Below, piece after piece: positions 1-4,979 of a stretch of DNA of 5,110 nucleotides. Source of the DNA: an uncultured Oscillospiraceae bacterium (lineage in GTDB: Bacteria > Bacillota > Clostridia > Oscillospirales > Oscillospiraceae); NCBI GenBank assembly GCA_934668295.1, contig CAKUND010000125.1, forward strand, positions 1 through 5,110, given 5' to 3'. Each line of letters starts with the position of its first letter. The first letter of the stretch is position 1. The translations under genes were made by a program, and so were the position numbers. Under the pieces are notes generated by a model. The model had not been told where the DNA came from. It searched no databases and saw only the letters and a list, made by a program, of their open reading frames with translations.

Positions 1-411
1 TATGAAATCCTCAAAGGTATTTGGGATAACCGCCCGGAGCGAAAGGAGTCACCGACGCTGGACAAAACGCTTGAGTACATAGACAGACGTACAGGCGTTT
101 CTTCTCGGCTTGTCATGCGTGATCTTGTTTTTATCAACTGGCGAACAGGAGAACCAGCAAAGAACAGTTCCTATGATACCCACCTATATAAGCTCTGCGA
201 CGAAGCTGGCATCAAACGCTTTTGTATGCACGCGCTTCGACATACTTATGCAACCCGCGCGATCGAAGGCGGTATGCAGCCGAAGGTGCTGCAAAAGCTC
301 CTTGGTCACGCAAGTATAAAAACAACGATGGATCGATATGTCCACGTCACCGATTCTTCCATGGCAGACGCCGTTCGTCTGTTTGGGACGCTTCAGTTAG
401 AGAGCGCGTAA
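1..411 (+). CDS. Tyrosine recombinase/integrase, C-terminal part (5'-truncated by window edge)
   Basis: The frame is open from base 1, so the ATG at 115 is internal and the true start lies before the window; 136 codons are visible. Seen in the sequence: the second catalytic box HALRH (229-243, His and Arg), the third-box His in LLGHAS (307-309), and the tyrosine nucleophile in DRYVHV (337-339), in the usual order and spacing of phage/ICE integrases. The first catalytic Arg and the N-terminal DNA-binding domains would be upstream. Family knowledge: such enzymes cut and rejoin DNA through a 3'-phosphotyrosine link to integrate or excise an element. Its position at the edge of an element beside a housekeeping gene, followed by short repeats, suggests this is the integrase end of a prophage or integrative element. 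No catalytic residue in the visible part is missing, so it may be functional. The recombinase call is secure; the type of element is unknown. Confidence 0.93.
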   Translation, partial: YEILKGIWDNRPERKESPTLDKTLEYIDRRTGVSSRLVMRDLVFINWRTGEPAKNSSYDTHLYKLCDEAGIKRFCMHALRHTYATRAIEGGMQPKVLQKLLGHASIKTTMDRYVHVTDSSMADAVRLFGTLQLESA

Positions 412-451
412 ATTGGTGCGCACCGTAAAAAATGGTGCGGAATTGGTGCGC
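411..451. repeat. GGTGCG repeat cluster next to the integrase stop
   Basis: The 11-base AATTGGTGCGC occurs at 411-421 and again at 441-451. A third GGTGCG lies at 434-439 and an inverted CGCACC at 419-424, giving a perfect 10-base palindrome GGTGCGCACC (415-424). The cluster starts within the integrase stop codon. Inference: it could be recombinase or excisionase arm sites or part of an attachment region. The CGCACC/GGTGCG pair could also fold into a weak hairpin (6-bp stem, 9-base loop) after the integrase gene. The repeats are directly visible; their role is not. Confidence 0.6.
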
Positions 452-486
452 TGAGGCAATCAGGAAACCTCAAAACCCTTGAAATT

Positions 487-493
487 AAAGGAG
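487..493 (+). promoter_or_regulatory. Ribosome binding site of ychF
   Basis: AAAGGAG lies 12 bases before the ATG at 506, a slightly long but acceptable spacing. It supports this ATG as the start, and the protein then begins with the standard YchF N-terminus MKLGIVGLPNVGKST. I see no convincing sigma-A promoter between the integrase stop and this site. The gene may therefore be read from within or beyond the inserted element. Confidence 0.7.
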
Positions 494-505
494 ATGTGAA
501 GAAAA

Positions 506-1603
<1,098 letters not shown>

Positions 1604-1612
1604 ACAGAACGG

Positions 1613-1648
1613 AACCGCCCGCAGCCAGACCGGCTGCGGGCGGTTTTC
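1613..1648 (+). terminator. Intrinsic terminator after ychF
   Basis: A perfect 14-bp stem (AACCGCCCGCAGCC at 1613-1626 with its complement at 1632-1645) around a 5-base loop is followed by a short T run (1644-1647). It begins 10 bases after the ychF stop. The very GC-rich stem makes it a strong rho-independent terminator candidate. It separates ychF from the promoter at 1691. Confidence 0.92.
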
Positions 1649-1690
1649 TGCCATTGTGCGGCAAATGGTTCCGATTTTCCGGGAAAGGGC

Positions 1691-1719
1691 TTGCAGAGCA
1701 TCGTTTTTCATACTATAAT
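1691..1719 (+). promoter_or_regulatory. Sigma-A promoter for the 1748-2422 gene pair
   Basis: TTGCAG (1691-1696) and TATAAT (1714-1719) are separated by exactly 17 bases, followed by a purine-rich stretch where transcription would start near 1726. This settles the start of the downstream gene: the in-frame TTG at 1691 is the -35 box itself and cannot be on the transcript, so the ATG at 1748 is the start. Confidence 0.85.
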
Positions 1720-1747
1720 AGAAGAAAACGTCGGAAAAGGTGAGCAT

Positions 1748-2089
1748 ATGGAGATCAAGCGCGCAGCCGAGCTGCTTCGCGGTCTTGCCGACGGCGTCGA
1801 CCCCATGACGGGCCAGCCGCTGCCGGACGAGAGCGTCTATAACCGGCCGGAGATCATCCGGGCGCTGCACTGCGTCCTGCAGGAGCTGCAGTCCCGCGCC
1901 GACGGTCCGGCCGCAGTCAACGCGGGCCGGAACTGGAGCGCGGAGGAGGAAGCGCAGCTGCTGCAGGAATACGGCGCAGGGCTTCCGGTCGAGGCGATCG
2001 CGCGCCGCCACGGGCGGAGCGTCGGCGCCATCGAGACACGCCTGTCCGAGCTCGGCCAGCGCGACCAGATCCAGTTCAGCATGCGATAG
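1748..2089 (+). CDS. Small protein with C-terminal Myb/GcrA-like helix-turn-helix, function unknown
   Basis: The 113-aa protein starts at ATG 1748, preceded by AAAAGGTGAG (1735-1744). Residues 1-50 are helical, with the stretch GVDPMTGQPLPDESVYNRPE (16-35) followed by an amphipathic helix. A linker (about 51-60) leads to a C-terminal domain (62-103): WSAEEEAQLLQEY, then VEAIARRHGRSVGAIETRL. The tryptophan, acidic run and R-S-x-x-A-I-x-x-R-L pattern match the Myb/SANT- and GcrA-type helix-turn-helix, so DNA binding is likely. There is no transmembrane segment or signal peptide. It is transcribed from its own sigma-A promoter, and the next gene's Shine-Dalgarno site overlaps its stop codon, so the two are probably coupled. 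I do not recognise a named family for the whole protein. Regulator or adaptor is an inference from the C-terminal domain only. Confidence 0.85.
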   Translation: MEIKRAAELLRGLADGVDPMTGQPLPDESVYNRPEIIRALHCVLQELQSRADGPAAVNAGRNWSAEEEAQLLQEYGAGLPVEAIARRHGRSVGAIETRLSELGQRDQIQFSMR

Positions 2090-2092
2090 GAG
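2086..2092 (+). promoter_or_regulatory. Ribosome binding site overlapping the preceding stop codon
   Basis: ATAGGAG contains the TAG stop (2087-2089) of the upstream gene and lies 6 bases before the ATG at 2099. This fixes the start of the 107-aa gene and implies translational coupling between the pair. Confidence 0.75.
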
Positions 2093-2098
2093 CCGCTT

Positions 2099-2422
2099 AT
2101 GGAACGAACCAGACTGGAGCTTTTATTCGATCAGGAGCTGCTGCAGAACGCAGAGCAGGCCCGCACCCTGTGCGGCAGTCCCGTGACGCGCTTTGTGCGC
2201 AGCGTGCAGTCCGCAGGCGGCGTCGCTGCCGTGCGGGAGCTTTGCAGGCGGAACCGTCCGTCCGACGCATTTGATTCGCTTGCGGCCGCCGGCCGGCTCG
2301 ACCTGGCCGCGGAGGCCAGCGCCGTCAAGGGCAGATACGGCCCGCTCTTTACCGACGAGGAGGTCAATGCCTGTCTTGCGCTGCTTTTAGAGGCCGGATA
2401 TTTTCAAAAAGCGGGGCGGTAA
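2099..2422 (+). CDS. 107-aa helical protein of unknown function, partner of the preceding gene
   Basis: The start is set by the Shine-Dalgarno site overlapping the upstream stop. The protein is predicted mostly helical. It begins with an acidic stretch (LELLFDQELLQNAEQA, 6-21), has a basic middle (VRELCRRNRPS, 45-55), and ends with the conserved-looking stretch GRLDLAAEASAVKGRYGPLF plus TDEE (65-88). I recall the G-R-L-D-L-x-x-E-A...PLFTxEE pattern from other small bacterial hypothetical proteins, but cannot attach a name or activity. It contains no catalytic motif, membrane segment or signal peptide. Base composition matches ychF, so it looks like a resident chromosomal gene. It is the second gene of a two-gene unit with the helix-turn-helix protein and probably acts in the same process, which is unknown. 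Confidence 0.8.
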   Translation: MERTRLELLFDQELLQNAEQARTLCGSPVTRFVRSVQSAGGVAAVRELCRRNRPSDAFDSLAAAGRLDLAAEASAVKGRYGPLFTDEEVNACLALLLEAGYFQKAGR

Positions 2423-2460
2423 GGCACCTCGCCTGCAAAACAGTAACATTCAAGTTTCCT

Positions 2461-2499
2461 GAAGCAGACATGATCGCGGTCATGTTTGCTTCTGCTTTT
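2461..2499 (+). terminator. Probable terminator of the 1748-2422 unit
   Basis: A 13-bp stem (2461-2473 with 2480-2492, one G-U pair) closes on a 6-base loop TCGCGG and is followed by the T-rich TGCTTTT (2493-2499). It lies 38 bases after the stop of the 107-aa gene. The T tract is interrupted, so termination is likely but less certain than for the ychF hairpin. Confidence 0.6.
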
Positions 2500-2540
2500 G
2501 GCGGCTTATCTGCATGAAACGCCCCTTAAATCTATCGTTC

Positions 2541-2732
2541 TTAATTTGCATCCCTTAATATGCCATTGTGACAAGTTAATTCAATATGCTTAGCAAAATA
2601 TTGCTCAACCATATCTGAGTGGTCTACGACAATGATTGTCTTGTCCTTGCTCCTAAGTCTATCCAAATATTGAACAACACGATAGATTTCCATGTTGCTC
2701 AGACCTTTGAACGGCTCATCAACGCCAAATAG
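2541..2732 (-). pseudogene. C-terminal remnant of an ABC-type ATPase
   Basis: Translating the minus strand from about 2732 down to the TAA at 2541-2543 gives a convincing ABC-ATPase end. A hydrophobic strand leads into the Walker B-like FGVDEPFKGLSN (Asp codon at 2718-2720), a helix MEIYRVVQYLDRLRSK, then a beta strand with the switch histidine, KTIIVVDHSD, and finally HIELTCHNGIL. This order (D-E-P, D-loop-like G-L-S, H-loop) is that of ABC ATPases; the G-L-S and V-V-x-H forms recall UvrA-like and related soluble members, but the subfamily is uncertain. Walker A and signature motifs are absent from the window, and no start codon fits, so this is a fragment. Codon use is AT-rich, unlike the GC-rich genes on both sides, which suggests transferred DNA. 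The frame stays open upstream to about 2870, but that part does not look like the family. Confidence 0.6.
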
Positions 2733-2791
2733 CCTCTTATGAGTCGCCCAACCTTGATGAAGTCGGGCTCTTTCTTTTTTAAGCGTGGCAT
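2699..2791 (-). pseudogene. Truncated 5' end of a small regulator-like gene (possible XRE/Cro-type)
   Basis: An excellent translation start is visible: AGGAGGT (complement of 2797-2803), 5 bases, then ATG at 2791-2789. The peptide begins MPRLKKKEPDFIKVGRLIRG and stops after 30 residues (TGA at 2699-2701). The basic start followed by V-G-R-L-I-R-G-Y resembles, from memory, the N-termini of small Cro/XRE-type helix-turn-helix proteins of clostridial prophages and conjugative elements, which are normally about 60-70 aa or more. The reading changes right where the overlapping ABC-ATPase frame becomes recognisable (around 2715-2735). The likely explanation is a fusion by deletion: the start of one gene joined to the tail of another in a different frame. 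A genuine 30-aa peptide is a less likely alternative. Confidence 0.45.
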
Positions 2792-2796
2792 AAATT

Positions 2797-2803
2797 ACCT
2801 CCT
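2797..2803 (-). promoter_or_regulatory. Near-perfect ribosome binding site upstream of the 30-codon frame
   Basis: On the minus strand it reads AGGAGGT, a full match to the anti-Shine-Dalgarno core, with 5 bases to the ATG at 2791. Such a strong site in front of a broken frame is a main reason to think a real gene once began here. I see no clear sigma-A promoter upstream (2805-2880). Confidence 0.65.
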
Positions 2804-3011
2804 GCTTTTTAGAACGTAGTCGGATGGAGACGTGCTTCTCAGGATTCTGAAACTATTTTTTCATTCAGGTTTGTAAAACCACCCCTCGCCTGTTTCTGCG
2901 CTGTCTGGCGTTTATGCGCTGACCGGTGACGGGCTGATGCTCTCTGCCTGTGCCGCCTCTGGTAGGCAGAAGGACGAAACGGTCGGCAAAACACCTGCTA
3001 TAAAAGAAAAA
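2804..3011. other. Gene-poor stretch between remnants and the fic terminator
   Basis: No intact gene can be supported. The left part (about 2840-2880) is AT-rich with T and A runs. The right part (2880-3000) is GC-richer and holds a plus-strand frame open from 2877 to the TGA at 3015-3017 (46 codons). That frame has a peptide-like composition (LSGVYALTGDGLMLSACAAS) but no ribosome binding site and no plausible early start, and its stop lies within the terminator hairpin. It could be the decayed end of another gene. I do not recognise it. Confidence 0.4.
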
Positions 3012-3051
3012 CCGTGAGAAAGCCCATTGCGGGCCTCTCACGGATTTTTTT
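3012..3051. terminator. Bidirectional terminator at the end of the fic operon
   Basis: The outer stem CCGTGAGA (3012-3019) pairs with TCTCACGG (3036-3043) and the inner stem GCCC/GGGC (3022-3025/3031-3034) closes on a 5-base loop, with a small AA/C internal loop between the two stems. On the plus strand a run of seven T follows (3045-3051). On the minus strand the hairpin is followed by TTTTTCTTTT. It begins directly after the fic stop codon, so its main job is ending the leftward operon, but it should also stop transcription coming from the left. Confidence 0.9.
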
Positions 3052-3718
3052 ATGAATGAAGCTCCAACCCCTGTATCGCATTCTCATACAGAAACGCTTT
3101 CAGCGGCTCGGCCTCGGCGGTGTCGTAGTAGTTCAGCAGCGCTTCGTTGAACTGTTCCATGTTCTTCGCGGAGATCGTCAGCATACCCGCTCCGGCTTGC
3201 AGCAGGATCTTGTTCGCCAGCGTCAGGCTGGTGCGTTTATTCCCGTCCCAGAACAGCTGCCCGCGTGTGCCCCAGCAGAAGGCATTCAGAGCCTTTTCTG
3301 TTGCCGAAGTATCGGCGGCGAGGATGGCGGCAAGCTCTGCCCGGACAGCCGTTTCCTGCGGCACTGGCGGCGTGTAGTCCGTACCGGAGATGGCCACGCT
3401 TCCCGTGCGCAGCTTGCCCCACTCCAGAGCCTCGTTGCGGGCGATGAAGCCGTTGAGCTTGCAGACATACTCCAAGGTCACATCTTCGTCAATCGAGCCA
3501 ATCAGGAAGCGCCAAGCGTCGCGCATGTTGAGAATGGCCTGAATATCGTCGATCTGTACGCCGGGGACGTTGACGCCTTCCAGAATGGTCTTTGTCTGTG
3601 GGAATGTGACGGCACGGTTTTCCATCTTCATTCCGCAGTACACATTTTCGTCCCACTTCTTTTTTGCAAGGAAGCGGCTCTGCTCCGGTGTCAGGTGGTA
3701 TCGGTCAGCGTAGGTCAT
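3050..3718 (-). CDS. Fic-domain protein with Gln in place of the catalytic His
   Basis: At 222 aa it has one Fic domain. Visible features: an N-terminal helical part with T-K-T-I-L-E-G (42-48), at the place where many Fic proteins carry the inhibitory helix glutamate; the flap region KLRTGSVAISGTDYTPPVP (102-120); and the active-site loop GQLFWDGNKRTSL (153-165). In AMP-transferring Fic enzymes the loop reads H-x-F-x-D/E-G-N-G/K-R. Here residue 154, in the His position, is Gln, while Phe156, Asp158, Gly159, Asn160, Lys161 and Arg162 are kept. Nucleotide and metal binding may therefore persist, but standard AMPylation, which uses that His as base, is doubtful. The ATG overlaps the stop of the zeta-type kinase gene (ATGA), so the two are translationally coupled. 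A strong terminator follows directly. The fold is certain; the activity is unknown. Transfer of another group, as in other atypical Fic proteins, or a regulatory role are options. Confidence 0.93.
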   Translation of the reverse strand: MTYADRYHLTPEQSRFLAKKKWDENVYCGMKMENRAVTFPQTKTILEGVNVPGVQIDDIQAILNMRDAWRFLIGSIDEDVTLEYVCKLNGFIARNEALEWGKLRTGSVAISGTDYTPPVPQETAVRAELAAILAADTSATEKALNAFCWGTRGQLFWDGNKRTSLTLANKILLQAGAGMLTISAKNMEQFNEALLNYYDTAEAEPLKAFLYENAIQGLELHS

Positions 3719-4305
3719 TCTGCGTCACCGTCCTTTGAGCCTTCGGCGTGAAGAAGATACTGCTGCAATTCCAGCACCCATGCCGGGCGAAGATCGCCAA
3801 CAAGCAGTAACTCACCGTTCTTGTACTCTGCGACCTCGACAAAGCCGTTGTCGTTGTCAAAAAAATGTGCCTCGTCACAGTATGGCAGCACCTTCGACAC
3901 AGCCTCCCAGCGGCCCGCAAAACGGCGCAGGACGTCTTCTGTCCCGATGTTATGCCCGCCGCGCTTCACACGGTTCGCGATGCGTGCAAGGCTTTCCTCC
4001 GGCGTGTCAAGGCCGACATAGAACAGCCGGACGGTATAGCCGTCCCGCTTCGCTCTGGCCGCTGTCTGCGCTGTACGGAAGCCGGACAGCGTGGATTCCT
4101 GCGTAAAGGAAATGCCTTTGTCCAGGCAATCGTCAATGCGCCGGATCGCCATCTTGCCGCCCTCAAGCGGGCTGACGCCTGCAAGCGCCGTGATGCGGTC
4201 AACGTCCACGATCACACCCAGATCATTGCGCTGCGCCCGCAGAACGCCGGTCAGGCTGCTCTTGCCCGTGCCGTTTACACCGCCGATGATGGTGTAGACT
4301 TTCAT
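3715..4305 (-). CDS. Zeta-toxin family / P-loop kinase
   Basis: At 196 aa it covers one P-loop kinase domain. Seen: Walker A GGVNGTGKSS (8-17, Lys15); VIVDVDRI (31-38) with Asp36 at the position of the zeta substrate base; FTQESTLSG (67-75) with Glu70, matching the zeta E-x-T-L-S-G segment; and the lid RVKRGGHNI (112-120), matching the R-x-x-x-G-G-H signature. Family knowledge: zeta/PezT enzymes phosphorylate UDP-N-acetylglucosamine and poison peptidoglycan synthesis, but many chromosomal zeta-like kinases have untested substrates. AAGGGGG (complement of 4313-4319) lies 7 bases before the ATG. The gene is second in a leftward operon, 30 bases after the 77-aa gene, and its TGA overlaps the fic start. 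No classical epsilon/PezA antitoxin is recognisable next to it; the 77-aa protein is only a positional candidate. The kinase-fold call is firm, the toxin role is inferred. Confidence 0.9.
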   Translation of the reverse strand: MKVYTIIGGVNGTGKSSLTGVLRAQRNDLGVIVDVDRITALAGVSPLEGGKMAIRRIDDCLDKGISFTQESTLSGFRTAQTAARAKRDGYTVRLFYVGLDTPEESLARIANRVKRGGHNIGTEDVLRRFAGRWEAVSKVLPYCDEAHFFDNDNGFVEVAEYKNGELLLVGDLRPAWVLELQQYLLHAEGSKDGDAE

Positions 4306-4312
4306 ATGCCTG

Positions 4313-4319
4313 CCCCCTT
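4313..4319 (-). promoter_or_regulatory. Ribosome binding site of the zeta-type gene
   Basis: AAGGGGG on the minus strand sits 7 bases before the ATG at 4305. It confirms this start, which places the Walker A motif at residues 8-17 as usual for the family. Confidence 0.65.
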
Positions 4320-4335
4320 ATTCCGTGACCCCAAG

Positions 4336-4569
4336 TCAGGCGCGCTTCAGTTCCTTGCTTTCCTGACTGTGTTTCCGGACGATTGCCCGGAGCATCTGCA
4401 CGTCTTCCTTCAGATCTTCGAAGTCGTCTTCCGGGATGCGGGTTTCCATCATGGTCTTTTGATTCTCTGCCAGAAGGTTGAATTTCGGCATAATGGCAGA
4501 TTTCAGAATCACGTTCATTCTGTGCGCGAAAATTTCATCGATAGCCTGTAAATCTTTTTCATCTAACAT
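4336..4569 (-). CDS. 77-aa coiled-coil protein, first gene of the zeta/fic operon
   Basis: It starts at ATG 4569 with GAGGTG (complement of 4577-4582) 7 bases upstream and a consensus promoter just beyond. The first helix, MLDEKDLQAIDEIFAHRM, resembles the opening of small clostridial accessory proteins that begin M-L-T-E-K-D-L-Q-A-I and continue into a heptad coiled coil. The C-terminal half (about 47-77) is strongly charged with leucine/valine spacing typical of a coiled coil (DLKEDVQMLRAIV). No enzyme motif, signal peptide or membrane segment is present. Its position as leader gene of the zeta/fic set suggests a partner, scaffold or antitoxin role. It does not carry the S/T-x-x-x-E-G/N Fic-inhibitory motif (nearest is NLLAEN, with Asn in first place), and it does not resemble epsilon. 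Function unknown. Confidence 0.82.
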   Translation of the reverse strand: MLDEKDLQAIDEIFAHRMNVILKSAIMPKFNLLAENQKTMMETRIPEDDFEDLKEDVQMLRAIVRKHSQESKELKRA

Positions 4570-4576
4570 TTCGCTT

Positions 4577-4582
4577 CACCTC
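4577..4582 (-). promoter_or_regulatory. Ribosome binding site of the 77-aa gene
   Basis: GAGGTG on the minus strand lies 7 bases before the ATG at 4569. It is a good Shine-Dalgarno match and the only one near, so the start is secure. Confidence 0.7.
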
Positions 4583-4590
4583 GTATTTTC

Positions 4591-4618
4591 ATTATACGGC
4601 GTTTCCCGCCGTTGTCAA
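4591..4618 (-). promoter_or_regulatory. Consensus sigma-A promoter of the 77-aa/zeta/fic operon
   Basis: On the minus strand a perfect TTGACA (complement of 4613-4618) and a perfect TATAAT (complement of 4591-4596) are separated by 16 bases. Transcription should start near 4584, about 15 bases before the 77-aa ATG, giving a very short leader. The -35 box contains the TGA stop codon of the upstream ribbon-helix-helix gene, so reading of that gene and firing of this promoter are physically linked. With both boxes at consensus the promoter should be strong unless repressed. Confidence 0.9.
4596..4612. promoter_or_regulatory. Inverted repeat filling the promoter spacer (probable operator)
   Basis: ACGGCG (4596-4601) and its exact complement CGCCGT (4607-4612) flank a 5-base centre TTTCC. 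Together they fill the spacer between the -35 and -10 boxes and take in the first base of the -10 hexamer. A dimeric repressor bound here would block RNA polymerase directly. The ribbon-helix-helix protein encoded just upstream is the obvious candidate binder, though its dimers often use shorter half-sites. The symmetry is seen; the binder is inferred. Confidence 0.7.
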
Positions 4619-4815
4619 TCCGTTTTCGGCTTCCCGTCCCGCTCCATCGTCTCCGAGATCGCGCGGTTGATAAATCCGTTCGTGCTTTCGCCCTGCGCTT
4701 CGGCGTGGGCCTGAATTAAATCTTTCTGACCCTTTGGAACGGTCAAGTTGATGCGGTCATACGCCTTTGCAATCCATTTGTTTTGCGCCTTTTGCTGTGC
4801 TTTAGACGTTGCCAT
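4615..4815 (-). CDS. Ribbon-helix-helix (Arc/CopG-type) DNA-binding protein
   Basis: The start is taken at ATG 4815 (66 aa), because GAAGGAGAG (complement of 4825-4833) lies 9 bases before it. The longer frame starting at 4866 has no ribosome binding site. After a basic N-terminal tail (MATSKAQQKAQNKWIAKAY) comes the typical fold: a beta strand DRINLTVP (20-27), helix A KGQKDLIQAHAEAQ (28-41), the turn GES (42-44), and helix B TNGFINRAISETMERD (45-60). This matches the small Arc/CopG-like proteins common on Firmicute integrative elements and plasmids, which bind operators as dimers and often repress their own operon. It lies between two operator-like regions, the triple element at 4888-4965 and the inverted repeat at 4596-4612. 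Its stop codon is inside the -35 box of the next promoter. The family is confident; its target is inferred. Confidence 0.88.
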   Translation of the reverse strand: MATSKAQQKAQNKWIAKAYDRINLTVPKGQKDLIQAHAEAQGESTNGFINRAISETMERDGKPKTD

Positions 4816-4824
4816 ACTATTTAA

Positions 4825-4833
4825 CTCTCCTTC
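4825..4833 (-). promoter_or_regulatory. Ribosome binding site that decides the start of the ribbon-helix-helix gene
   Basis: GAAGGAGAG on the minus strand lies 9 bases before ATG 4815. The upstream in-frame ATG at 4866 has no comparable site, so the 66-aa form is preferred over 83 aa. Confidence 0.75.
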
Positions 4834-4887
4834 TGTTATCGGATAAATCCATTTTTTATCATTCATACTTTAACATACGAGCAAGAC

Positions 4888-4965
4888 ATTACGCAACGAT
4901 AAAAATGCGCAAATATCGTTGCGTAATTATATGCACATTGCCCGTTGAATGTCGTTGCGCAATGA
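4888..4965. repeat. Three copies of a TCGTTGCGYAAT operator-like element
   Basis: Copy 1 is on the minus strand (4888-4899), copy 2 on the plus strand (4916-4927), copy 3 on the plus strand (4952-4963). Copies 1 and 2 form a perfect inverted repeat of 13 bases (ATTACGCAACGAT at 4888-4900, complement at 4915-4927). Copy 3 differs from copy 2 at two of the 13 aligned bases and is itself nearly palindromic (TCGTTGCGCAATGA, 4952-4965, core TTGCGCAA). A partial GCGCAA lies at 4907-4912. Copy 2 overlaps the leftward -10 box, and copy 3 lies in the spacer of the rightward promoter, so binding would control both directions. Confidence 0.75.
4926..4931 (-). promoter_or_regulatory. Leftward -10 box, probable promoter of the ribbon-helix-helix gene
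   Basis: On the minus strand it reads TATAAT. The best -35 is ACGACA 18 bases upstream (four of six match), so the promoter is modest or activator/repressor dependent. Transcription would start near 4919, giving a leader of about 100 bases before ATG 4815. Operator copy 2 overlaps the box. Confidence 0.5.
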
Positions 4966-4973
4966 TATATAAT
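4945..4973 (+). promoter_or_regulatory. Rightward sigma-A promoter with operator in its spacer
   Basis: TTGAAT (4945-4950) and TATAAT (4968-4973) are separated by 17 bases, and the third operator copy (4952-4965) lies between them. Transcription would start near 4980 and run off the window to a gene not visible here. The arrangement mirrors a divergent lysogeny or partition-type control region. Confidence 0.65.
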
Positions 4974-4979
4974 GAATAC

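Noticed and set aside
1691..1747. TTG at 1691 as an upstream start of the helix-turn-helix gene
   Set aside because: This TTG is part of the -35 box of the promoter and lies upstream of the expected transcription start; ATG 1748 has a ribosome binding site.
2877..3017. A 46-codon plus-strand frame as a small gene
   Set aside because: There is no ribosome binding site or early start codon, and its stop is inside the terminator stem. At most it is a decayed gene end.
3056..3751. A 231-codon plus-strand frame
   Set aside because: It is antisense to the Fic gene, has no ribosome binding site beyond the terminator T run, and shows no recognisable motif.
3865..4551. A 228-codon plus-strand frame
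   Set aside because: It is antisense to the zeta-type and 77-aa genes, whose families or start signals are clear; it has no start signal of its own.
4336..4569. 77-aa protein as a classical Fic antitoxin
   Set aside because: The inhibitory S/T-x-x-x-E-G/N motif is not present; the closest stretch, NLLAEN, has Asn in the first position. Only the operon position supports such a role.
4816..4866. The 17-codon N-terminal extension of the ribbon-helix-helix gene
   Set aside because: There is no ribosome binding site before ATG 4866, and the extension contains the good Shine-Dalgarno site that serves ATG 4815.
4888..4965. A short CRISPR array
   Set aside because: The copies are only about 12 bases, differ in orientation and spacing, and overlap promoter boxes, which fits operators and not CRISPR repeats.
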